From assembly GCF_023242475.1 (NCBI RefSeq), contig NZ_JALJFG010000020.1, positions 1-64,000 of the forward strand: a DNA stretch of 64,000 bases. Reading direction: 5' to 3'. A model generated the notes under the pieces. The model saw only the letters and a list, made by a program, of their open reading frames with translations, was not told the DNA's origin and ran no database searches. Below are positions 7,883 to 17,700 of the stretch, piece after piece. This DNA comes from Pseudomonas sp. MWU15-20650 (GTDB lineage Bacteria; Pseudomonadota; Gammaproteobacteria; Pseudomonadales; Pseudomonadaceae). Positions within the stretch are counted from its first letter, which is position 1, and each line of letters begins with the position of its first letter. The translations under genes were made by a program, and so were the position numbers.

Positions 7883-9610
7883 ATGCGGCATCTGTTTACC
7901 TTTCTGCTGGTGTTGTTCGCGGGGTTCGCCCAGGCTGTGCCGGGTAATCCCTTCGAGACCAAACCTGATTTCCTCCCGGTGGGCAAAGCCTTCACCTTTA
8001 CCTCCGAACGTCTTGAAAGTGGCGAAACCCAGCTGTATTGGCAGATTGCCGACGGTTATTACCTGTACCAACAACGCATGAAGTTCGACGGCCTCGCCGA
8101 AAAACCCGCGTTGCCGCCAGGCGAAGCCCATAGCGATGAGTTCTTCGGCGAGCAGCAGGTGTACCGCCAGGGCCTGGAAGTGAAGCTGCCGGCCGGTGCC
8201 AGCGGCCAGGTCAAGCTGGGCTGGCAGGGCTGCGCCGATGCGGGCCTGTGCTACCCACCGCAGTCGATCACCGTGGACCTGGGCGGCAACCCCGCCGTCG
8301 CGGCCACTGCGCAAGCCCAGGACCAAAGCCTGGCCAGCGGCCTGCAGCAGCGCAGCCTGGGCTGGAGCCTGCTGGTGTTCTTTGGCCTGGGCTTGCTGCT
8401 GGCATTTGCTCCGTGTTCGCTGCCGATGCTGCCGATCCTCGCCGGCCTGGTCGTCGGCAGTGGCGCCAGCCCGCGTCGCGGCTTCGCCTTGGCCGGCAGC
8501 TACGTGGTGTGCATGGCACTGGTGTATGCCGCGTTGGGTGTGTTGGCCGCGCTGCTGGGCGCCAACCTCGCCGCACTGTTGCAAACCCCTTGGATCCTGG
8601 GCAGCTTCGCCGCCTTGTTTGTGATCCTCGCCCTGCCGATGTTCGGTTTCTTTGAACTGCAACTGCCGGTCGCCCTGCGTGATCGCCTGGACAACGTCAG
8701 CCGTAACCAGAGCGGCGGCAGCCTGATCGGTGCCGGGGTGCTCGGCGCCCTCTCCGGCCTGTTGGTCGGCCCATGCATGACCGCGCCCCTGGCCGGCGCC
8801 TTGCTGTATATCGCCCAGAGTGGCAATGCGTTGCACGGTGGCCTGATCCTGTTCGCCATGGGCATCGGCATCGGCATTCCGCTGTTGCTGCTGGTCACCG
8901 TGGGCAATCGCTTCCTGCCCAAGCCGGGCACTTGGATGAATGTGCTCAAGGGGGTCTTCGGCTTCCTGTTCCTGGCCACTGCCGTGCTGATGATCCGCCC
9001 GGTGGTCGGCGAAAGCCTGTGGCTTGGCCTGTGGGGCGCGCTGGCCATCGCAATGGCCTATTGCGGCTGGCGCCTGGCCCAGGATTTCGGGCGTGTCGCC
9101 ATGCTGTTCGGCGCCGGTTCCGTCGTCCTGGGGTTGTGGGGTGGCTTGCTGATGGTGGGTGCGGCGGGCGGCAGCGATGATGTATGGCAACCGTTGAAGG
9201 TCTACAGCGGTTCGCGTGCCGACGCGGCGCCGAGCGCCCATGATGCTTTCATGACGATCAACGACCCGGCCGTGCTGCAAAGCCAGCTCGACAGCGCCAA
9301 GGCCCAGGGCCAGTGGGTACTGGTGGACTACTATGCCGACTGGTGTGTGTCATGCAAGATCATGGAGAAACAGGTCTTCGGCCAACCCGACGTGATGGAC
9401 GCGCTCAAAGACGTGCGCCTGCTGCGCCTGGATGTCACCGCCGACAATGCCGCCAGCCGCGCCCTGCTGGGGCGTTACAAGGTACCGGGGCCACCGAGCT
9501 TCGTGTGGATCGGCCCGGACGGTGAAGAACGCCGCGCCCAACGCATTACGGGCGAAGTGGATGCCGCCACCTTCCTGCAACGCTGGACGCAAACCCGGGA
9601 CGCCCACTGA
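7883..9610 (+). CDS. dsbD: Thiol:disulfide interchange protein DsbD (DsbD2)
   Basis: This 575-residue transmembrane reductase carries electrons from cytoplasmic thioredoxin to periplasmic thiols. A signal peptide (LVLFAGFAQA) precedes the periplasmic alpha domain with a Cys pair (CADAGLC, near residue 116). Eight membrane helices follow with the paired cysteines in FAPCSLPMLP and GPCMTAPLAG. A C-terminal thioredoxin domain carries CVSC near residue 487. The ATG at 7883 is chosen over TTG 7877 because TAAGG sits seven bases upstream. It starts a three-gene dsb operon, and its stop overlaps the next start (TGATG). Pseudomonas normally has a second dsbD elsewhere. Confidence 0.93.
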   Translation: MRHLFTFLLVLFAGFAQAVPGNPFETKPDFLPVGKAFTFTSERLESGETQLYWQIADGYYLYQQRMKFDGLAEKPALPPGEAHSDEFFGEQQVYRQGLEVKLPAGASGQVKLGWQGCADAGLCYPPQSITVDLGGNPAVAATAQAQDQSLASGLQQRSLGWSLLVFFGLGLLLAFAPCSLPMLPILAGLVVGSGASPRRGFALAGSYVVCMALVYAALGVLAALLGANLAALLQTPWILGSFAALFVILALPMFGFFELQLPVALRDRLDNVSRNQSGGSLIGAGVLGALSGLLVGPCMTAPLAGALLYIAQSGNALHGGLILFAMGIGIGIPLLLLVTVGNRFLPKPGTWMNVLKGVFGFLFLATAVLMIRPVVGESLWLGLWGALAIAMAYCGWRLAQDFGRVAMLFGAGSVVLGLWGGLLMVGAAGGSDDVWQPLKVYSGSRADAAPSAHDAFMTINDPAVLQSQLDSAKAQGQWVLVDYYADWCVSCKIMEKQVFGQPDVMDALKDVRLLRLDVTADNAASRALLGRYKVPGPPSFVWIGPDGEERRAQRITGEVDAATFLQRWTQTRDAH

Positions 9611-10455
9611 TGCTGACCCTGACCATCGGCACCTTCGCCATCGCCCTGAATCACTTGCTGCTGATCAGCGCGCTGATTCTCGCCACCCTGGTGGGCTGGC
9701 GCGTGGCCAAGCGTGGCGGTGAAAACCCCGAATCGGTGCTGTTCAGCCTGTTCCTGCTGGGCATGCTGGTGTCACGCGTCAGCTTTGTGCTGATGTACTG
9801 GAGTGACTACAGCAACGACCTGCTGCAAATGGTCGACCTGCGCGACGGCGGCTTTCTCGTCTGGCCCGGTGTGATCGCGCTGATCCTCGGCGCGTTGGCG
9901 TACGGCTGGCGGCGCCCGGCCCTGCGTACCCCGCTCACCGCTGGCGTCGTCACCGGGCTGGTGTTCTGGGGCCTGGCCAGCCTGTCCCTGAGCCTCTATG
10001 ACAAGGGCTCGCAGCTGCCGGACATCACCTTGCGCAATGCCAATGGCGATGTGGTGCAACTGGCCGATTACAAAGGCGGCCCACTGGTGATCAACCTGTG
10101 GGCAACCTGGTGCCCGCCGTGCCGCCGCGAAATGCCGGTACTGGAGCGCGCACAACACCAACGCCCCGACGTGACCTTCCTGTTCGTCAACCAGGCCGAA
10201 AGCATGCAAAGCGTCAGCACCTTCCTCGCCACCCAGGGCCTGACCCTCGACAACGTCCTGTTTGACGCCAGTGGGCGCCTTGGCCAGGCCGTGGGTTCGA
10301 TGGCCTTGCCGACAACCCTGTTCTACCAAGCCGATGGGCGCCTGATCAACAGCCACCTGGGCGAACTGTCCCAGGCCAGCCTGGCCCGCGCCATGGAACC
10401 CTTCGACACTGCCCCAATAAGGAAACCGACATGCCTCGCCTCCGCCACTTGCTGA
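9610..10455 (+). CDS. Membrane-anchored TlpA/DsbE-like thioredoxin
   Basis: This 281-residue protein has several N-terminal membrane helices (roughly residues 5-120, resembling a shortened prolipoprotein diacylglyceryl transferase-type bundle). A periplasmic redoxin domain from about 130 carries LWATWCPPCRREMP (CPPC near 166) and the cis-proline loop ALPTTLFY. It is homologous in place and layout to PA2477. It probably passes electrons from DsbD to DsbG or to copper-damaged proteins; this is inferred from operon context. It overlaps dsbD by one base and dsbG by 25 bases, so translation is coupled. Confidence 0.85.
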   Translation: MLTLTIGTFAIALNHLLLISALILATLVGWRVAKRGGENPESVLFSLFLLGMLVSRVSFVLMYWSDYSNDLLQMVDLRDGGFLVWPGVIALILGALAYGWRRPALRTPLTAGVVTGLVFWGLASLSLSLYDKGSQLPDITLRNANGDVVQLADYKGGPLVINLWATWCPPCRREMPVLERAQHQRPDVTFLFVNQAESMQSVSTFLATQGLTLDNVLFDASGRLGQAVGSMALPTTLFYQADGRLINSHLGELSQASLARAMEPFDTAPIRKPTCLASATC

Positions 10456-11204
10456 CCCTGCTGCCGCTGACCTTCTTGTCACTCAGTGCAGCCACCCTGG
10501 CCCAGGCCGAAGACTGGCCGGCACCGATCAAACAGATCGAAGCCAAAGGCGCCAAGATCCTCGGCAAGTTCGACGCCCCCAGCGGCCTCACCGGTTACGC
10601 CGCCCAATACCAGAACCGCGGCATGGCCCTGTACCTGACCGCCGACGGCAAAAGCGTACTCGCCGGCAACCTGTACGACGCCCAGGGCAACGACCTGAGC
10701 AGCGCGCCGCTGGAAAAACTGGTGTACGCGCCGATGGCCAAGGAAGTCTGGGCCAAGATGGAAAAGAGCAGTTGGATCCAGGACGGCGATAAAAATGCAC
10801 CACGCACCGTCTACCTGTTCAGCGACCCCAACTGCCCGTACTGCAACATGTTCTGGGAACAGGCCCGCCCATGGGTAAAAGCCGGCAAGGTGCAGTTGCG
10901 TCACATCATGGTCGGCATCATTCGCGAAGACAGCCCGGGTAAATCCGCCGCCCTGTTCGCCGCCAAAGACCCGCAAAAAGCCCTGGAAGAACACGAAGCC
11001 GCCGGCAAGGGCAGCAAGCTCAAGGCCCTGGAGAAGATCCCGGCCGATATCGAAGCCAAGCTCGACGCCAATATGAAGTTGATGGATGAACTGGAGTTGT
11101 CGGCGACGCCGGCGATTTTCTACCTGGATGACCAGGGTGGGTTGCAACAGCAGCAAGGGGCGCCTTCGCCGGATAAGTTGGTGAAGATATTGGGGCCAAA
11201 ATAA
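10431..11204 (+). CDS. dsbG: Thiol:disulfide interchange protein DsbG
   Basis: This 257-residue periplasmic protein has a signal peptide (LLPLTFLSLSAATLAQA), an N-terminal dimerisation region, and a thioredoxin-fold domain with FSDPNCPYCNMFW (CPYC) and a cis-Pro loop (SATPAIFYL). DsbG isomerises or protects cysteines of periplasmic proteins and is kept reduced by DsbD. The start ATG has AAGGA upstream inside the end of the preceding gene. It is last in the dsb operon; no clear terminator follows before an IS remnant at 11215. Confidence 0.92.
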   Translation: MPRLRHLLTLLPLTFLSLSAATLAQAEDWPAPIKQIEAKGAKILGKFDAPSGLTGYAAQYQNRGMALYLTADGKSVLAGNLYDAQGNDLSSAPLEKLVYAPMAKEVWAKMEKSSWIQDGDKNAPRTVYLFSDPNCPYCNMFWEQARPWVKAGKVQLRHIMVGIIREDSPGKSAALFAAKDPQKALEEHEAAGKGSKLKALEKIPADIEAKLDANMKLMDELELSATPAIFYLDDQGGLQQQQGAPSPDKLVKILGPK

Positions 11205-11214
11205 CCAGATACTA

Positions 11215-11640
11215 GGCTCTGTACGAAATCCCGAGAAACCCGATCGTCGCCCCTCGAACGCTGAGACTTTGTAGCGTCTGCGCCATCAACGGAAAGGAAT
11301 TCGGTGATGGCAAAGCGTTACGAACTCGCGGACGAGGCCTGGGATGTGCTCTCCGATCTCTTCATCGAAACCCAGGGTAGGGGGCGGTCTCGTTTGAACG
11401 ACCGATTGATGCTCGATGGCGTGCTCCGGGTTCTCTGCTCCGGTGCTGCCTGGCGAGATCTACCCGACCGTTTCGGGGCTGGCGAAATCAGGGAAGGTTC
11501 GACCAGATGCTCAAGCGCTTTCATCTGAGGTTGAATGAGCAAGGTTTGATTGTGCAGACCTGGATGATCGACTCAACAGCTGTACGCACAACCCGAGCCT
11601 CGTCTGGCGCCGGAAAAAAAGGGGGCCTGATAAGTGAGTC
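11215..11640 (+). mobile_element. Truncated, frameshifted IS5-family transposase remnant
   Basis: A left-end-like sequence (GGCTCTGTACGAAATCC at 11215) is followed by a transposase start at 11304/11307 with GGAAAGG upstream. The fragment reads to AAWRDLPDRFG near 11480. The frame then shifts: from 11498 a second fragment reads FDQMLKRFHLRLNEQG… and MIDSTAVRTTRASSGAGKKGG, typical of IS5/IS427-group enzymes. It breaks off near 11637, and no right end is found before the pvdL terminator. So both an internal deletion and a 3' truncation have occurred, and it cannot transpose. It sits between dsbG and pvdL and may mark a rearrangement boundary. Confidence 0.85.
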
Positions 11641-11686
11641 CTATTTTCTAGCCCTCGCCCACTGTCAGAATTCACAGTTTTCACCC

Positions 11687-11725
11687 AAAAAAACGGCGCT
11701 ATCCGACCAACGAACAGCACCGTTT
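11687..11725 (-). terminator. Rho-independent terminator of pvdG-pvdL
   Basis: On the minus strand AAACGGTGCT (11725-11716) pairs with AGCGCCGTTT (11700-11691; one G-U pair), and the stem runs into seven T (11693-11687). It begins six bases after the pvdL stop. Confidence 0.85.
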
Positions 11726-11730
11726 CCACC

Positions 11731-14700
11731 TTAAAACCCCTCCAACTCCGCCATCAAATCACTCAGCCGATCCACCTTCTCGGCACTGATCTCCTCGCCC
11801 GCCAACCCCTCGATATACTCGGCCAACTCCGCCACCGTGCTGCACTCGAACATCGCCCGCAGCGGCACGTCGCGCTGCAAGGTTTTCTGCACCCGCGAGG
11901 CGATCTGCGTAGCCAGCAAAGAGTGCCCGCCCAGCTCAAAGAAGTTGTCCTGCACCCCAACCCTTTCAACCTTCAACACCTCGGCCCAAATTCCGGCCAG
12001 GGTGGTTTCCAGTTCATTGCGCGGCGCCAGGTAGTCCTGGCTGTGCAGTTGGCCGATCTCCAGGGCCGGCAGGGCCTTGCGGTCGAGTTTGCCGTTGACG
12101 TTGAGCGGCAGGCGTTCAAGCCATAGCCAATGCAGCGGCACCATGTATTCCGGCAGCTCGCTGCGCAGGCGTTGCTTGATGCGGTCCAGGTGTTCGCTCG
12201 GGTCCAGCGTGGCGTCGGCAGCCACCAGGTAGCCAACCAGATGCTTGCCGTTAACGCCCTCCTGAACACCGACCGCCGCATCGCGGACTTCAGGTTGTTC
12301 GTGCAGGCGCGCTTCGATTTCACCCAGCTCAATGCGATAGCCGCGAATCTTCACCTGATGGTCGATACGCCCGACATACTCCAGCACGCCATCGTTGCGG
12401 CGCCGTGCCAGGTCGCCGGTACGGTAGAGCCGTTCGCCAGGCGCGCCAAAGGGGTTGGGTACAAACACCTGGGCGGTGCGCAGCGGATCGCTGACGTAGC
12501 CGCGACCGACACCGGTGCCGGCGACGCACAATTCGCCCACGGCACCTTGGGGCACCAGCGCTAACGCGCCGTCCAGCAGGTACAAGCGGTTGTTGTCGGT
12601 CGGCGTACCAATCGGCAAATAAGTGCCACGGGTCGAGGCCAGGTCGACGCGGAAGAACGCCACATCATCCGAACATTCCGCCGGGCCGTAGGCGTTGACC
12701 AGGCCGATGTCGGGGTAGCGCAACAGCCACTGGTGCGCCAGTTCCGGCGGCATGGCTTCCCCTGTGGGCAGCATCCAGCGCAGGCCATCGAGACTCATGC
12801 GCTCCTGGGCCAGCATGCCCTGGATCAGCGACGGCACGCTTTCCAACACCGTGATGCCTTGCGCCTGAACGTGCGCCAACAAGCCTTGCGGATCATGGGC
12901 AATGGTATTGGGCACGATGTCCACCCGCGCACCGAACAGCGGTGCAGCGAGGAACTGCCACACGGAAATGTCGAAGCTCTGCGAGGCGGTCTGGGCGATC
13001 ACGTCCACTTCGCTCAGGTCCAGGTACGGCACCTTGCTCAACTGGTTATTGAGCATGCCGCGTTGCTCGACCATCACGCCCTTGGGCAAGCCGGTGGAGC
13101 CCGAGGTATAGATCACATAGGCGAGGTTGTCGGGGCCACTGCAGACACCCGGGTTCTCGCCACGCGCAGGCACCTCATCCCATACCAGCAGTGGGCAGTC
13201 CAAGCCTTCCAACAGCTCGATGGCCTGCTCCCGGCACGCCTCGGTACACACCAGCAACGGCGCACGGCTCAGGTCGATGATGCGGCTCAGGCGCTGGTTG
13301 GGCAGCCCTGGGTCCAGCGGCAGGTAACCGGCACCGGCCTTGAAGCTGCCGATGATCATGCCGAGCAGATCCAGGCCACGTTCAGCCAGCAATGCCACCG
13401 GTTGGTCCAGGCCGACACCCGCCGCAACCAGCGCATGACCCAGGCCATTACTGCGGCGGTTCAACTCGTCGTAGCTCCACTGCTGGTCGAGGCAACTGGC
13501 GGCAATCCGCTGCGGATGTTGCGCCACCTGCGCTTCAAACAACTCGATATAGCTTCGCTCCAGCGGGTAGGCGTGCTCGCTCTGGTTACAGCCGTGCACC
13601 AGGAAGTCACGCTCCTGCTCGCCCATCAGTGGCAGGTCGGCCATGTCACCGTGGAAGCCTTGCACCAGTGCCAGCAACAGGCGCTTGAACTCGCCGAGCA
13701 TGCCTTGCACGGTGCTTTCGTCGAAGTAACGCTGGTCGTAGGACAGGTGCAGTCCAAGGTCATCGCCCGGATAGCACACGGCGGTCAGCGGGAAGTTGGT
13801 GTGGGTACGGCCGGAGTCCGAGGTGGCATTCAAGCTTTGCGCACGGTCCAGTACCGAGACGTCCACCGGGGCGTTCTCAAATACGAACAGGCTATCGAAC
13901 AGCGGCTGGCCCTTGGGCAACTCGCTGTGCTCCTGGATCGCCACCAGCGGCAGGTATTCGTACTCGCGCAGTTGCATGTTGCTGTCGAGCAACCCATTCA
14001 ACCACTGGCGCACGCTGCAACGCTGGTCATCCTCAGGCAGCTTCACCCGCAGCGCGATGCTGTTGATGAACAGACCGACGGTGCGTTGCATCTCGGGCAT
14101 TTGCACCGGGCGCCCGGCCACGGTGACGCCGAACAGCACGTCACGATCCCCGCTCAAGCGGCGCAGCACCAAGGCCCAGGCTGCCTGGGCGAAGGTGTTC
14201 ACAGTGAGTTGGTGAGCCTGGGCCAATTCGCGCAGTTGCATACCGTCGCGGGCATCCAGACGGGTGTAGCAATCGCCCACCACCATGGCGCCGCTGCCTC
14301 CGGCGTGTTCACGCAGGAACGGGCGGTCGCTCGGGATCGGCGTGGTGCGCTCGAAACCTTGCAGGTTGTGCTGCCACCACTGACGGGCCTCGTTCAGGTC
14401 CTGGCGTTGCAGCCAGGCAATGTAGTCGCGGTAGCGCGGCGGCGTGGCCAGTTGCGCCACGCGCCCCTCGCCCAGGGCCATGTAGAGTTCGAAGAAGTCA
14501 TTCATCAGCAGCGAACGGCACCAGGCATCGATGAGGATGTGGTGGTTGCTCATCATGAACCAGTAGCGCGCTTCACCCACGCGGATCAGGCGCAGGTGGA
14601 ACGGTGCCTGGTTGAGCAGATCGAAGCCGGCTTCGCGTTCAGCCTTGAGCAGTGCTTGCAGACGCGGCTCCTGCTCGGCCTCGGGGTCGGCGCTCCAGTC

Positions 14701-17700
14701 CAAGTACTCAATCGGCGTGCTGCCCGGCGTGTGGATCACTTGCAGCATGTCTTCGCCGACGTTCCAGCAGAACGACGCACGCAAGGCTTCATGCCGGGCG
14801 ATCACCGCTTGCCAGGCTTGGGCAAAACGCTCGGGGTCCAGGGCGCTGTTGATGCGGTAGCGGTCCTGCATGTAATACAGGCCAGTGCCCGGTTCCAGCA
14901 GGGTATGCAGCAGCAGGCCCTCTTGCATTGGGGTCAGCGGGTAGACGTCTTCGATGACACCGGCCGGCACCGGCAAGGCGTCGAGCTGTGCTTGAGTCAG
15001 GTGCGCCAGGGGGAAGTCGGACGGCGTAAGGCCACCGGCCTCGTCCTGGAGACAATGGCTGATCAGGCTTTGCAGCTCAGTCACATACGCCTCGGCCAAT
15101 TCGCCGATAACCTGCGAATCGTGACGTTCGCGGCTGAAGGTCCAGCGCAGCAGCAGTTCACCGCCGTAAACCTGGCTGTCGACACTCAGCTCATTGGGCA
15201 GCGGCGCATCCAGGTCGTGGGCCAGGCCCGTCGCCTCATCCAGCGGATGGAACAGCGCATCGGCCCCGAAACTCTGGTCGAACTGGCCCAAGTAGTTGAA
15301 GGTGATATCGGCCGAGGGCAGTGCCGCCAGGGTCTGCCGGCAGGGGTCGTCGGCCAGGTAACGCAGTACGCCATAACCCAGACCTTTGTGCGGTACCGCG
15401 CGCAGTTGCTCCTTGATCGCCTTGATCGAGGCGCCCTGCTCCGCTGAAGGCGTCAGGCGCAATGGATAAGCACTGGTGAACCAACCGACGCTGCGGGTCA
15501 GGTCGACGTCATCGAACAAGGCTTCGCGGCCGTGGCCTTCCAGCTGGATCAACGCCGAGTCGTGGCCGCTCCAGCGGCACAGCACGCGGGCCAGCGCCGT
15601 CAGCAGCAGGTCGTTGACCTGCGTGCGGTAAGCGCTCGGGGCCTGTTGCAACAACCGGCGCGTGTGCTCGCTGTCCAGACGCACGCTGACCGTTTCAGCC
15701 TCGCGATGACGCCGTGCACCGTGGGGACGCGCTACCGGCAATGCCAGCGCGGGGCCGGCCAACTGCGCTTGCCACACGCCCAACTCTTCGCGCAGGGATT
15801 CGCTGCCGGCATACGCCTTCAACCGCGCGGCCCAATCCCGCAGCGCGCTGGTCTTGGCCGGCAGGTTGACGGACTGGCCTTCGCTGAGTTGGCGGTAAAC
15901 CGTTTGCAAGTCTTCCAGCAGTACGCGCCACGACACGCCATCCACTACCAGGTGATGAATCGCGATCAGCAGACGTTGCTGCCCCAGCGGGCCGTCCACC
16001 AGCAAGGCGCGCAACAGCGGGCCGTGTTCAAGGTCAAGGCTGCGTTGGGTGTCGGTGAACAACGCCGCGCACTGATCCATATCGCCTACCTGTGCCTGCA
16101 TCAGCACGCCGCCCTGCGGCACGGCCAAGTGTTCGGCGTGCCAGTGTGCGCCGTGCGGGGTGAAGCTCAAGCGCAGCGCGTCGTGATGCTCCAACACCGC
16201 CAGCAACGCCTGCTCCAGGCGGTGAGGGTCGAGCAATTGCAGCGGCTTGAGCACCAACGCCTGGTTCCAGTGCTGGCGCGCCGGGATGTCGGTGTCGAAG
16301 AACCAGTGCTGGATCGGCGTAAGCCCCGAGCTGCCCGTCAGTACGCCTTGTTCGGCCGTGACCTGCTCCGAACGGGTGGCAACCGCCGCCAGGGTTTGTA
16401 CGCTCTGATGCTGGAACACATCACGCGGGCTGAAGTGAATCCCGGCCTGCCGCGCACGGCTGACCACCTGGATCGACAGGATCGAGTCGCCGCCCAGTTC
16501 AAAGAAGTTATCGTCAAGGCCGACCTGCTGCACGTTCAACACCGCGCGCCAGATCGCCGCCAAGGTGCTTTCAAGCGCGTTGCGAGGCGCCACGTACGGT
16601 TGACGGTTGGCCTGCGGGTCCGGTTGCGGCAAGGCCCGGCGATCAAGCTTGCCGTTGGCGGTCAGGGGCATGCTCTCCAGCACGATCACCTGCGCGGGCA
16701 CCATGTAGTCCGGCAGCTGGGCCTTGAGGTGGGCCTTCAACGCTTCGCGCAGTGAAGCCGGCTCGGCCTCGCTGGTCAGGTACGCCACCAGCTGTTTGCC
16801 GCTCGGCGAATCCAGTGCCAGCACCACCGCTTCGCGCACGGCCTCATGCTCCAGCAGGCGAGTTTCGATTTCGCCCAACTCAATGCGAAAGCCACGGATC
16901 TTCACTTGATGGTCGATGCGGCCCAGATACTCCACCAAGCCATCGGCCCGTTGGCGCACCAGGTCGCCGGTGCGATACAGGCGCCCGCCATGGCTGGCAA
17001 ACGGGTCGGCGACAAAACGCTCGGCGGTCATGCCCGGACGCTGGTGATAACCCTGGGCCAGCCCCGCTCCGCCGACGTACAACTCGCCGGTCGCACCTTG
17101 AGGCACCAGCGCCAGGTCAGCATCGAGAATGTAAGCCACACGATCACCGATGATGCGGCCGATAGGCACGCTGCCGGCGCCCTCTTCCAACGCCTGCGGC
17201 GCCAGGCTGGCGAGCGGCATGACGACGGTTTCGGTCGGGCCATAGGCGTTGAAAAACACCTCCGGGGTGAACGCCGCACGGATGCGTTGCAAGTGCTCGC
17301 CGGTCAACGCCTCGCCACCGGTGATGCACATGCGCACTGGCAAGGTCTGCTGCTGGGTCGCCAGCCACTGTGCCAATTGGCTGCCGTAACTCGGTGTGAA
17401 GCCGAGGACATTGATCCGATGGGTGCGGATCAGCGCGCAGATTTCTTCGGCATCCCATTGGCCCTGGGCGCGCAAAACCACCTGTGCACCACTGAGCAAC
17501 GGCACCAGTAATCGCTCGGTGGCAGCGTCGAAGTTAATCGAATAGAAGTGCAACTCGCAGTCGTGCACACGCATCCCAAAGCGCTCGATCACCGCCTGGC
17601 AGTGCATGGCGATTTCACCGTGGGACACCACCACGCCCTTGGGTTTACCGGTGGAACCGGAGGTGTAGATCAAGTACGCCTGGTGTTGCGCCAGGCTGAC

